Of a stretch of 58,319 nucleotides of DNA, positions 23,648 through 32,900 are shown one piece after another (position 1 is the first letter of the stretch; each line of letters begins with the position of its first letter). A program made the translations under genes and the position numbers. The notes beneath the pieces were generated by a model. That model did no database searches, was not told the DNA's origin, and saw nothing but the letters and a program-made list of their open reading frames with translations. This DNA comes from Bacteroidales bacterium (GTDB lineage Bacteria > Bacteroidota > Bacteroidia > Bacteroidales > Paludibacteraceae). The stretch lies in contig CAAFZS010000052.1 of assembly GCA_900767595.1 (NCBI GenBank), positions 1-58,319 on the forward strand. Direction: 5' to 3'.

Positions 23648-25658
23648 ATTCGTCTATCATTGTTAAGAACTCATCTTCGGTGACGAGTGCTATACCTAAT
23701 TGTTCTGCTTTCTTTCGCTTTTCCGGTCCCATGTTCTCTCCCGCGAGGATAAACGAGGTCTTACTGCTTACCGACCCGCTGTTCTTACCTCCGTGAGCCT
23801 CGATGAGGTCCTTATATTCATCGCGCGAATGGCGCGCAAATGTACCCGAGATAACGATGGACTTACCGGCGAGTTGGGAGCCGGCATTCCCAATCTTTTC
23901 GGCATTTCCGGTAAAGGTGAGTCCTGCCTCTTGCAGGCGATGAACGATCTCGAGGTTCCGTATATCATTGAAATATGCGATGATGTTTTCCGCTATTTGG
24001 TCGCCCACATCCTCAATGGCGGTGAGTTGTTCTTTCGTAGCCCATTGCAGTTCATCAATGGACGGGAAAGCGTGGGCAATCTTCTTCGCCGTTGTTTCGC
24101 CAACCATACGAATGCCGAGAGCAAAGAGTACGCGAGGCCACGGCACTTGTTTGGATGCCTCAATTCCCGCTAAGATGTTCTGAGCCGATTTATCGCCCAG
24201 ACGTTCCTGTTTGGCTAAATCCGTATGCTGCAACGCATAGATATCCGCGATGGAGTGGATTAGACCTTGTTCGAAGAGTAGGTCGATGGTTTCTTCCCCC
24301 AGTCCGTCAATGTTCATTGCCTTACGACTGACGAAGTGTTCTATCTTTCCTTTCAGCTGCGGCGGACACGTCATCTCATTCGGACAGCGCCAAGCCGCTT
24401 CTCCTTCCACCCGAACAAGGGGCGTGCCACATTCGGGGCACATCTCTATAAAGTGGAATGTGGATTGTGGAATGTGGATTGTATCATTTACTTTGCCGAC
24501 AATCTTGGGGATGATTTCGCCGCCTTTCTCTACCCAAACTTCGTCCCCTTCTTCGATGCCGAGCTGGCGAATAAAGTCTTCGTTGTGTAAGGTAGCGCGT
24601 TGAACAACCGTGCCGCTGAGTTGTATGGGATCAAGGTTCGCTACCGGCGTGATCACACCCGTTCGCCCCACTTGGTAGGTAATCTTACGCAAGGTCGTTT
24701 GTTGTCGTTCGGCTGCGAACTTATACGCAATCGCCCAACGAGGGGTCTTGGCCGTATAACCCAGTTCCTCTTGCTGCGCGATATTATTGACTTTGAGAAC
24801 GACGCCATCGGTGGCAACGGGCAGGTTCTTACGTTCCGTATCCCAATAGTTGATATATTCCATTACCTCATCTATACCATGGCAGACGCGGATAGCATCG
24901 CTAATCGGGAATCCCCACTGTTGGGCGGTTTGTAGGCGATCGTAGTGGTTGTTGGAGGGAAGGTTCTCCCCAAGCATATAATAGAGGTAGGAGGTCAGTC
25001 CGCGTCGGGCTACCTCCCGCGGGTCTTGCAGTTTGAGCGTACCGCTAGCCGCATTGCGCGGATTGGCAAAGAGCGACTCCTCTTGGGCTTCGCGCTCTTG
25101 ATTGAGTTTTTCGAAATTAGCCCAAGGCAGCAACACTTCGCCTCTTAGTTCAATAGAATCCTTTATGGCAATCGTCCAAGGGATATTCTTTATCGTCTTG
25201 ATGTTATCAATCACATCATCTCCTTGGGTGCCGTCACCTCGAGTGACAGCGTGCACTAACTGTCCGTTCTCGTACCAGAGGGAAATGCTGAGGCCATCGT
25301 ATTTGAGTTCACAACAGATTTCAACATCCGTGGGTAGTTTGCTCAGCCAATCCACCACTTCTTCGCGACTATAGGTGTTGGCAAGGGACAGCATTGGATA
25401 GCGATGGGTGATGGTGGCAAAGCCGGATTTCTTGGTTAGGTCACTGCCTACGTGCTTGGTTGGACTCTTAGGATCGTCCATATCCGGATAGAGTTTCTCC
25501 AGATCCTGTAAGCGCCGCATCTTCTCGTCGAACTCACGGTCGGACATCGTAGGAGCATTGAGAACGTAATACTTATAGTTCTGCTCCTCTAACTCCTTAC
25601 GCAAGGCGAGAATCTCGTCCCGTTCGGGGCTTTCTATTTCAGAAAACAAATCCATCAT
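23637..25658 (-). CDS. ligA: NAD-dependent DNA ligase
   Basis: The replicative ligase (673 aa, normal length). The adenylation domain has the nucleotide-accepting lysine in ELKYDGLS (Lys119). The OB fold, four-cysteine zinc finger (CPECG and CPNEMTCPP), helix-hairpin-helix region (GLGEETIDLLFEQG, IEDVGDQIAENI) and C-terminal BRCT domain (GKSIVISGTF) follow in order. Residues about 392-402 (IPQSTFH), just before the zinc finger, come from CAATCCA heptamers. A MM start is present; the first Met overlaps the upstream stop by 4 bp, which suggests translational coupling with the secreted nuclease gene. Confidence 0.97.
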   Translation of the reverse strand: MMDLFSEIESPERDEILALRKELEEQNYKYYVLNAPTMSDREFDEKMRRLQDLEKLYPDMDDPKSPTKHVGSDLTKKSGFATITHRYPMLSLANTYSREEVVDWLSKLPTDVEICCELKYDGLSISLWYENGQLVHAVTRGDGTQGDDVIDNIKTIKNIPWTIAIKDSIELRGEVLLPWANFEKLNQEREAQEESLFANPRNAASGTLKLQDPREVARRGLTSYLYYMLGENLPSNNHYDRLQTAQQWGFPISDAIRVCHGIDEVMEYINYWDTERKNLPVATDGVVLKVNNIAQQEELGYTAKTPRWAIAYKFAAERQQTTLRKITYQVGRTGVITPVANLDPIQLSGTVVQRATLHNEDFIRQLGIEEGDEVWVEKGGEIIPKIVGKVNDTIHIPQSTFHFIEMCPECGTPLVRVEGEAAWRCPNEMTCPPQLKGKIEHFVSRKAMNIDGLGEETIDLLFEQGLIHSIADIYALQHTDLAKQERLGDKSAQNILAGIEASKQVPWPRVLFALGIRMVGETTAKKIAHAFPSIDELQWATKEQLTAIEDVGDQIAENIIAYFNDIRNLEIVHRLQEAGLTFTGNAEKIGNAGSQLAGKSIVISGTFARHSRDEYKDLIEAHGGKNSGSVSSKTSFILAGENMGPEKRKKAEQLGIALVTEDEFLTMIDEYVG
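24452..24482 (-). repeat. 7-nt tandem repeat, CAATCCA family, in ligA
   Basis: Four CAATCCA/CATTCCA units on the coding strand sit in the linker before the zinc finger. Confidence 0.75.
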
Positions 25659-27229
25659 TGAACGATAATCTTAAAGTTATGAACCTTGTAGTTCGCATAT
25701 ACTTGAATGATATATAATCCGGGCGGGGTAGGGTGCTTGATGGTGTACATATTCGAGGAGATAGTACCCTGCTCAATCACTTGTCCGTTGAGGGTATAGA
25801 TGCTATAGTAACTAGGTTGGGCAGGATTCTGATGAGCATTATAAACAATCACATCCTTTCCGTCGAAATAAACGCCATCGTTGTTGAGCCGTACCTCGTT
25901 GAGTGTGGGGTCGCTATTCAGTCTTAGTCCGACCAATATAGGATCGTGGTCAGAGGAACGGAACATCGTTACGTCCGAACTCTTGTCATAGGTGTACTTA
26001 TCGTTTTCATCGGAGTTGATGTGGTAGGCGAGCATTCCCGTCACTTGGGGTAGGAGGGTAGCGTTTGCCAAAGCGTGGTCTAAAGTACCTGCCTCATTGC
26101 TAAAGCAATAGGAATAACTGGTATTTTGGTGAAAATACTTATGTAAGTTCGTGTAGCCATTGTCCGTAAACTTGCGGATGGGGTCTTCCATTGAGTAGGC
26201 ATTGAGGTCTCCCATCACTAAGATATCCGGTTCGTTGTTACTTTGGCTGATACGAGCACCGGTGCTAATCACATTTTGTGCTTCCACCGTGCGGGTAGCA
26301 TTATAAGCTCCTTGTCCGTCGTGTTGGTCTGCATCGGGTCCGGTTCCGTTGCCTGATTTCGATCTAAAGTGATTAATAGAGAAAATGAATGTCTCACCGG
26401 TGCTAATCTCCTTAAAGATGACCATATATCGGCGGTCAGAGGGACCTCCTCCGGCTTCAATGATAGGAGAATATTGCTGTACCGTTTCTGAACAATAGAT
26501 AAAAGCGGATTGGGTATAGGTTCCCGCTTCGGTGGAGGTGGCCGTAATGAATTTATAGTTCTTTCCGGTGTTGTCGGTCAAGTCTTTGGCCAGTTCGTTC
26601 AACGCTCCCGAACCTTTTTGCACCTCGACTACTCCATATATATCCGCGTGAACGGCTGCGAGAGCTTTACTTGTCTTCTGGCGTTGACGTTCATGTTCGG
26701 CTTTACTATCAGGACCATACCCTTGTCCGAAATCGCTGACGAGGTAATACTCGAGGTTCATGGCGCAAACCACAAGACGGTGTTCTCCGTTTTGGTCAAG
26801 TGCGCTCCAGTCGGGTCCTTGGGACAGTTGTGCGCGCGAGTTGGCTACCCAGTCGCCACTAATATATTGAACGCTCGAAGCACTATTTACTTTGACCACG
26901 AGGTTCTCAATCACTTCTCCTAACCGGTGGTTGCTTCCTGCTCCGTTGAGTTGGAATAGTCCTGCTTGATTACGCTCTTGATACCCTTTCCATTCATCAG
27001 AGCCGGGCAAACAAGTCTCTGTACCGCTCATCATGCGTCGAACAGAAACGGTGACACCACCGCTGACGCTATTCACATAGACAGGAACAGGGAAAAGAAC
27101 TTCCTTCCCGACATAGGATCCCAGGGCAGAGGCACGCCATGTGTCCACATTAGGAATGGATAGTCGTTCTGCTGCCTGTAATCCGGCAAGAAAGAGGAGC
27201 CCAACGAGTATAAAAATGATTTTTTTCAT
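25655..27229 (-). CDS. Secreted endonuclease/exonuclease/phosphatase-family nuclease with T9SS-type C-terminus
   Basis: A 524-residue exported protein. The start at 27229 (signal MKKIIFILVGLLFLAGLQA) is chosen because the longer ORF would run through the promoter. An N-terminal beta-rich part is followed by the EEP nuclease domain: VYGVVEVQKG, FIFSINHFRSK, DILVMGDLNAYS and SSDHDPILVGL, matching secreted nucleases of the NucH/ExeM type. The last about 70 residues (YYSIYTLNGQVIEQG, then PGLYIIQVYANYK and KIIV) look like a T9SS type A sorting domain, so the protein is probably secreted by type IX secretion. It is the first gene of the minus-strand operon and is transcribed from the shared promoter at 27241-27272. 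Confidence 0.88.
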   Translation of the reverse strand: MKKIIFILVGLLFLAGLQAAERLSIPNVDTWRASALGSYVGKEVLFPVPVYVNSVSGGVTVSVRRMMSGTETCLPGSDEWKGYQERNQAGLFQLNGAGSNHRLGEVIENLVVKVNSASSVQYISGDWVANSRAQLSQGPDWSALDQNGEHRLVVCAMNLEYYLVSDFGQGYGPDSKAEHERQRQKTSKALAAVHADIYGVVEVQKGSGALNELAKDLTDNTGKNYKFITATSTEAGTYTQSAFIYCSETVQQYSPIIEAGGGPSDRRYMVIFKEISTGETFIFSINHFRSKSGNGTGPDADQHDGQGAYNATRTVEAQNVISTGARISQSNNEPDILVMGDLNAYSMEDPIRKFTDNGYTNLHKYFHQNTSYSYCFSNEAGTLDHALANATLLPQVTGMLAYHINSDENDKYTYDKSSDVTMFRSSDHDPILVGLRLNSDPTLNEVRLNNDGVYFDGKDVIVYNAHQNPAQPSYYSIYTLNGQVIEQGTISSNMYTIKHPTPPGLYIIQVYANYKVHNFKIIVQ

Positions 27230-27240
27230 ATTTTGAGGCG

Positions 27241-27272
27241 CAAAGTTACACTTTTTTTTGCATATGTGCAAA
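27241..27272 (-). promoter_or_regulatory. Minus-strand half of a symmetric divergent promoter
   Basis: On the minus strand: -33 TTTG (27269-27272), 20 nt, -7 TAACTTTG (27241-27248). The -33 box is the right end of the near-palindrome TTTGCATATGTGCAAA (27257-27272), which also supplies the plus-strand -33. Confidence 0.8.
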
Positions 27273-27288
27273 CTTTTTTGTAATTTTG
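27257..27288 (+). promoter_or_regulatory. Plus-strand half of a symmetric divergent promoter
   Basis: -33 TTTG (27257-27260), 20 nt, -7 TAATTTTG (27281-27288). The next gene starts at 27297, only about 8 nt after the -7 box, implying a very short leader. Confidence 0.8.
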
Positions 27289-27296
27289 CACCCGAA

Positions 27297-27605
27297 ATGC
27301 AAATAAATTGGTCAAAAATAGGCGATTGGTGTAAAAAATACTTGTTGAACAAGTATTCTATTACCCTTTTTGTGTTTTTCGTGGTCATTCTATTCGTTGG
27401 GAATCAGAGTCTACTCCAACGGATGCGTCGTGCCCACCAAATTCACCAATTGGAACGCCGATTGGAGCAATATCATCAAGGGACTCAACAAGCGCAGCGC
27501 GAACTGATGTTTTTGCTCAATCCGGATAGCTTGGAAAAATATGCACGTGAAAAATACTACATGCATACTGAGGAGGAGGATGTATATATTGTACCCGAAA
27601 AATGA
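27297..27605 (+). CDS. FtsB/DivIC-like septum formation initiator
   Basis: A 102-residue bitopic membrane protein. One membrane segment (ITLFVFFVVILFVGN) is followed by a coiled coil (RRAHQIHQLERRLEQYHQGT) and a conserved end (NPDSLEKYAREKYYM), the layout of FtsB/DivIC divisome proteins. The start at 27297 is used because upstream ATG codons lie within the promoter. The transcript would then have a 5' leader of only a few nucleotides. It overlaps ruvC by 4 bp. Confidence 0.85.
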   Translation: MQINWSKIGDWCKKYLLNKYSITLFVFFVVILFVGNQSLLQRMRRAHQIHQLERRLEQYHQGTQQAQRELMFLLNPDSLEKYAREKYYMHTEEEDVYIVPEK

Positions 27606-28228
27606 TAGACAAACTGGTTTCTCATCATCGTATTTTAGGGATTGACCCGGGTACTCTTTTTATGGGTTGGGCGATCCTGGACACCGAAGGCCAAAAAGTG
27701 CAAATTGTGGACTTCGGCGTAGAGGATGTGCACAAGTTAGACGGGCAATATGCAAGGCTGCAAAAAGAGTTCTTTTTCTTGCAGAAACTGATTGATAATC
27801 AGCACCCTACAGAACTTGCTATTGAAACGCAGTTTGTGGATAAAAATCCCCAAACGATGATCAAGATTGTGCATGCGCAAGGGGTGGCTATTGCGGCGGC
27901 TTTAAGCCGGGATTTGCCCATCAACGAGTACTCTCCTATGAAGGTCAAGATGGCGATTACGGGGAATGGTCATTCAGACAAGTCGCAGGTGGCGGATATG
28001 CTGCAACGGTTCTTGAAGATTCCCGACGAGAAAATGCCGAAAAAGTTAGACGCGACGGATGCGTTAGGAATTGCTTATTGTCATTTCTTGCAGTTGGGAT
28101 TACCGCTAAAAGCAGAGCACGGAGCGAAAGACTGGACAACTTTTGCAAAGCAAAAGGGATTGGCTTCAACCCCATTGACAGGACCGAATGCACAGTTGAT
28201 GGCAGCGCTTGCGAAAAAAAAGAAATAA
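27602..28228 (+). CDS. ruvC: Holliday junction resolvase RuvC
   Basis: A crossover-junction endodeoxyribonuclease (208 aa). The active-site carboxylates are visible in GIDPGT (Asp15), ELAIETQF and LDATDALGIAYCHF; MKVKMAITGNGHSDKSQVADML is replaced here by the equivalent block KMAITGNGHSDKSQVADM. The C-terminal about 30 residues are an extension of low conservation. It is translated with the DivIC-like gene through a 4-bp overlap. The next gene has its own promoter 28 nt downstream. Confidence 0.93.
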   Translation: MIDKLVSHHRILGIDPGTLFMGWAILDTEGQKVQIVDFGVEDVHKLDGQYARLQKEFFFLQKLIDNQHPTELAIETQFVDKNPQTMIKIVHAQGVAIAAALSRDLPINEYSPMKVKMAITGNGHSDKSQVADMLQRFLKIPDEKMPKKLDATDALGIAYCHFLQLGLPLKAEHGAKDWTTFAKQKGLASTPLTGPNAQLMAALAKKKK

Positions 28229-28255
28229 GATATTTTGCACTTTTTTCAAAATATA

Positions 28256-28287
28256 TTTGGTTATATCAAAAAAAAGTCGTATCTTTG
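28256..28287 (+). promoter_or_regulatory. Ferredoxin gene promoter
   Basis: -33 TTTG (28256-28259), 20 nt with GTTATATCA and an A-tract, -7 TATCTTTG (28280-28287). Confidence 0.8.
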
Positions 28288-28335
28288 CACTCGATTTTAA
28301 AAATCAACACTAAGTATAACTTAAAAATCAGTATT

Positions 28336-28500
28336 ATGGCTTACGTTATTTCTGATGATTGTATCGCTTGTGGCACTTGTAAAGATGAGTGCCCGATGGG
28401 AGCTATCTCCGAAGGCGATCATTATTCCATTGACCCTGATGTATGCACCGAATGCGGTACATGCGCAGACGTCTGCCCGAGCGGCGCAATTTCTAAATAA
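28336..28500 (+). CDS. 2[4Fe-4S] ferredoxin
   Basis: A 54-residue clostridial-type ferredoxin with two cluster motifs, CIACGTCKDECP and CTECGTCADVCP. The start at 28336 is selected over a longer open frame because it follows the promoter (28256-28287) and begins exactly at the conserved MAYVISDDC. It is a low-potential electron carrier. The pyruvate:ferredoxin oxidoreductase encoded 1.4 kb downstream is an obvious partner. It is monocistronic, with its own promoter and a strong terminator. Confidence 0.97.
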   Translation: MAYVISDDCIACGTCKDECPMGAISEGDHYSIDPDVCTECGTCADVCPSGAISK

Positions 28501-28520
28501 ATTGTCGTTAAGGAGGATTG

Positions 28521-28555
28521 GAAAGGGACTGCAAGGCAGTTCCTTTCTTTTTTTT
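28521..28555 (+). terminator. Intrinsic terminator of the ferredoxin gene
   Basis: A 12-bp stem with one G-T wobble (GAAAGGGACTGC / GCAGTTCCTTTC) and loop AAG, followed by eight T. Confidence 0.9.
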
Positions 28556-28595
28556 GCCTTTTTTGACACTTTTTTATATTAAAATTGCGCGCGCG

Positions 28596-28627
28596 CTTGC
28601 ATATATGAAAAAAAAGTTGTATCTTTG
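28596..28627 (+). promoter_or_regulatory. Promoter of the AAA ATPase gene
   Basis: -33 CTTG (28596-28599), 20 nt (CATATATG then an A-tract), -7 TATCTTTG (28620-28627). Confidence 0.78.
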
Positions 28628-28652
28628 CAGCCAAATTCAATATTTGCGCTTT

Positions 28653-29873
28653 ATGTTAGATATTTTTTATCAGATGCACGATTATTTGGTGGCACACGCA
28701 GAGATGCCTATTCGTCGATTACTTATGGATGAAATCGATTGGGAAGACCGTCTCATTGCCATCAAAGGAGGTCGCGGAGTAGGTAAAACGGATTTTTTGT
28801 TGGTACGTGCTCGCGAAGTAGAATCTCAGGTTAGTGATGAGGCGGCTGCCGGTGTCCGTAAGAAGAAGGCTTCCGGTCGTCCATGCTTGTATGTGAACCT
28901 GAATAATTTTTATTTCACCGAACATTCGTTGGTCGAGTTTGCTTCTACATTTGTTAAGTCCGGAGGTAAATACTTGTTCTTGGACCAGACGTTTAAGTAT
29001 CCCAACTGGTCAAAGGAGTTGCGCCGTTGTCACGATCGGTTCCGCGATTTGCATATTGTCTTCTCGGCTTCCCCCGTGATGCGGTTGGTTGAAGACAATC
29101 GGGACTTGAGCGGAATAGTGAAGATGTATAACCTTCGCGGTTTCTCGTTCCGTGAGTACTTGAATCTGCAAACGGGTTTGCACTTGCAGCCGTACACGCT
29201 GGAGGAGATTGTGCGCTCGCACGGTTCTATCTCCCGTGAGATATGCGAATATGTGCATCCTTTATATTATTTTAAGAACTATTTGCGCAGTGGCTATTTC
29301 CCCTCTTATCGGGAGAATAAGGATTATCAGACGGAGCTGCTGAAGATGATGAATATGATGTTGGAGGTGGATATCTTGATTATCAAGCAGATTGATGTAT
29401 CGTGTTTGCCGAAGCTTCGTAAACTGCTGCACATCATGCTGCGGGAGGCGCCATGCGCCTTGAACATTAGTAATATATCGGAGGATATATCAATGTCTCG
29501 TGCAACCACGATGAACTATATCAAGTGCTTGAAAGATGCGCGTTTGTTGAATCTGTTATATATGGATGGTAAGCAATATCCGATGAAGCCCACGAAGGTG
29601 TATATGCAGAATACGAATATTGCCCACATGGCTTTAGAAAGAAATATGTCGCCTATGGAGGAGTATGAGACGTATTTCTATCAGGCATTGCATTCGGACC
29701 ACAAGGTGAATGCGACGGAGCGCAATGCGATGTTTGTGGTGGATGGTAAGTACTATTTCGATGTGAAAGAACATGTTACCGAGCGGGATAGTATTCGTCC
29801 GTGTGCGGTGGGAGATTTAGAGACCGGACGTGGCAATTTCATGCCCTTGTGGCTCCTTGGGTTCTTGTATTAA
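28653..29873 (+). CDS. AAA-family ATPase with DUF4143-like C-terminus
   Basis: A 406-residue protein. P-loop GGRGVGKTDF at residues about 38-47, Walker-B-like KYLFLDQTFKYP at about 110, and a sensor-like VFSASPVMRL. The C-terminal half has a winged-helix segment (NISNISEDISMSRATTMNYI, then LKDARLLNLLY) and a nuclease-like end typical of DUF4143 ATPases that are widespread in Bacteroidales. The cellular role of this family is unclear. The start at 28653 is taken because it follows the promoter at 28596-28627; the longer ORF would begin in the preceding terminator. Confidence 0.85.
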   Translation: MLDIFYQMHDYLVAHAEMPIRRLLMDEIDWEDRLIAIKGGRGVGKTDFLLVRAREVESQVSDEAAAGVRKKKASGRPCLYVNLNNFYFTEHSLVEFASTFVKSGGKYLFLDQTFKYPNWSKELRRCHDRFRDLHIVFSASPVMRLVEDNRDLSGIVKMYNLRGFSFREYLNLQTGLHLQPYTLEEIVRSHGSISREICEYVHPLYYFKNYLRSGYFPSYRENKDYQTELLKMMNMMLEVDILIIKQIDVSCLPKLRKLLHIMLREAPCALNISNISEDISMSRATTMNYIKCLKDARLLNLLYMDGKQYPMKPTKVYMQNTNIAHMALERNMSPMEEYETYFYQALHSDHKVNATERNAMFVVDGKYYFDVKEHVTERDSIRPCAVGDLETGRGNFMPLWLLGFLY

Positions 29874-29923
29874 AGTGAAAGTGAGAGTGAATTGAAAAAT
29901 TAACAATAAAGATAACAAATAAT

Positions 29924-32900
29924 ATGAAAGAGAAAAAATTTTTAACTTGTGATGGTAATACGGCTGCGGCGCATATTGCGTATATGTTCACCGAGGTAGC
30001 CGCTATCTATCCTATCACCCCTTCTTCTCCTATGGCAGAGAATGTGGACGAGTGGGCTGCTGCCGGTCGCCAGAATATGTTTGGAGAACAAGTATTAGTT
30101 CAGGAAATGCAGTCTGAAGGAGGTGCTGCCGGTGCGGTTCACGGTTCGCTCGCTGCCGGTGCGTTGACCACTACATTCACCGCCAGTCAAGGTCTGCTGC
30201 TGATGATTCCGAATATGTACAAGATTGCGGGCGAGTTGATTCCGACCGTCTTCCATGTATCGGCGCGTACATTGGCTAGCCACGTTCTTTGTATCTTTGG
30301 TGACCACCAAGATGTGATGGCTTGTCGTCAAACAGGTTTCGCCATGTTGGCGGAAGGTAGTGTACAAGAAGTGATGGATTTGGCGGGTGTGGCTCATTTG
30401 AGTACGATTAAGAGTCGGGTTCCGTTCTTGAACTTCTTTGACGGATTCCGTACCTCGCACGAGTATCAGAAAGTAGAAGTAGTGGATATGGAAGACCTCC
30501 GTCCGCTTGTGGATATGGAGGCATTACAAGAGTTCCGTCAAAGGGCTTTGAGTCCGATGCGTCCGGTGATGCGCGGTATGGCGGAGAACCCAGACGTGTT
30601 CTTCACGCATCGCGAAAGCAGTAATACGTATTATAATAAGGTGGCGGATATCGTTTCCGATTATATGAAGGAGATATCGAAGATTACGGGTCGCGAGTAT
30701 CGTCCCTTCAGTTACTATGGTGCTGCTGATGCAGAGCATATAGTGATAGCGATGGGTAGTGTATGCGAGTGCTTGAAAGAGGTGATTGATTATGAGGCTG
30801 CCAAGGGACATAAACTCGGTATGATCAACGTGCACCTCTATCGTCCTTTCTCCTTGAAGTATTTGCAAGAGGCATTGCCTAAGTCGGTGAAGCGTATTTG
30901 CGTACTGGATCGTACCAAAGAGCCGGGTGCTAATGGTGAACCATTGTATCTGGATGTGAAAGACGCTTTGCAAGAACTTGGATTGAGTTCCATCGAAGTG
31001 GTTGGCGGCCGTTACGGTTTAGGTAGTTGTGATACCACGCCGGCACAGATGATTGCTGTTTATGAGAACCTGAACTTGCCGCAACCAAAGAACCATTTTA
31101 CGGTAGGTATCAACGATGATGTAACCTTTACCTCGTTGCCCGTGGGCGAAGAGATTGCTATGGGCGACAAGAGTTTGTTCCAAGCCAAGTTCTATGGTTT
31201 GGGCGCTGACGGTACCGTAGGTGCCAATAAGAACTCCGTGAAGATTATTGGTGAAGGAACGAATAAGTATTGCCAAGCTTATTTCAGTTATGACAGTAAG
31301 AAATCGGGTGGTTTCACCTGCTCGCACTTGCGTTTTGGAGACGAACCTATCCGTTCTACGTATTTGGTCACGACCCCGAACTTCGTGGCTTGTCACGTGC
31401 AAGCATACTTGAAGATGTACGATGTGACACGCGGTCTGCAGAAGGGCGGTACATTCTTGCTCAATACGATTTGGAATGCCGAGGAACTCAAGCAGAACTT
31501 ACCCGATAAGGTAAAGAAATATTTTGCGGATAATAATATCCGTTGCTATTATATCAATGCTACGAAGATTGCCCAAGAGATTGGTTTAGGTAATCGTACA
31601 AATACGATTTTGCAATCCGCTTTCTTCCGTATCACGGAGGTTATTCCTGTAGAGAAAGCCGTAGAGGAGATGAAATATTTTATCCAAAAGTCGTATGGCA
31701 AGAAGGGTGAGGATGTAGTCAACAAAAACTATGCTGCGGTGGATCGCGGTGGCGAATATCACTTGCTCGACATCGATCCCGCTTGGAAGAATATTGTAGT
31801 TAAGGATGAACAAGGTGTGGCCGGTGACCCGGCGTTCATCGCTCAAGTTGTTCGTCCTATCAATGCGCAAGCCGGTGACTTACTGCCCGTTTCCGCCTTC
31901 AAGGGTATTGAGGATGGTACTTGGCCCAGCGGTACGGCTAAATATGAGAAACGCGGAGTAAGTGCTTTTGTCCCGAAGTGGAATTTAGAGAACTGTATTG
32001 AGTGTAATAAATGTGCTTACGTCTGCCCTCACGCTTGTATCCGTCCGTTCGTTTTGGACGAACAGGAAAAGCAAGGTCTTGCCGCTGAGACCCGTGAAAT
32101 GAAGGCTCCGGCTGCTCTTAAGGGTATGCATTTCCGTATGCAAGTGGGCGTGCTGGATTGCCTTGGCTGCGGTAACTGCGCGGATGTATGTCCGGGTAAT
32201 CCGAAGTTAGGCAAGGCATTGACCATGGTTCCGTTGGAGGACGAGTTAGCAGAGGCTAAGAACTGGGACTATTGTGTCAATAATGTTAAGAGCAAACAGG
32301 AACTAATTGATATCCAATCGAATGTAAAGAACTCGCAGTTCGCTACGCCTCTGTTTGAGTTCTCGGGCGCTTGCTCGGGTTGCGGTGAGACACCGTATCT
32401 GAAACTCATCAGTCAGCTCTTTGGTGACCGTGAGATTGCGGCTAATGCCACGGGTTGTACGTCCATCTATTCGGGTTCTGTTCCTTCCACACCTTATACG
32501 ACGAACGAGAAAGGACAAGGTCCGGCATGGTCGAACTCGTTGTTTGAGGACTTCTGCGAATACGGATTAGGTATGCAGATCGCTCACCGTAAGATCAAGG
32601 AGCGTCTAACTCGCCTTATGACCAAGGCGCAAGACTGCACTTGCTGCTCGGACGAACTGAAAGCAATGTTCCGCGAGTGGATAGAGAATAAGAACTCTGC
32701 TGAGGTAACCAAACGTCTTTATGAACCGATGGTAGCTGCGATGGAGAAATGCGGTTGCGATACATGTAAGGAAATATTAAAATATAAAGATCATATTGTT
32801 AAACGCAGCCAATGGATCATTGGTGGTGATGGTGCTTCGTACGATATCGGTTACGGAGGTTTAGACCACGTGATTGCTTCCGGTGAAGATGTGAATATCC

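Noticed and set aside
29874..29923. Promoter for nifJ in the 50-nt spacer
   Set aside because: No TAnnTTTG with a matching TTTG is present; only a short AGTGAA repeat.
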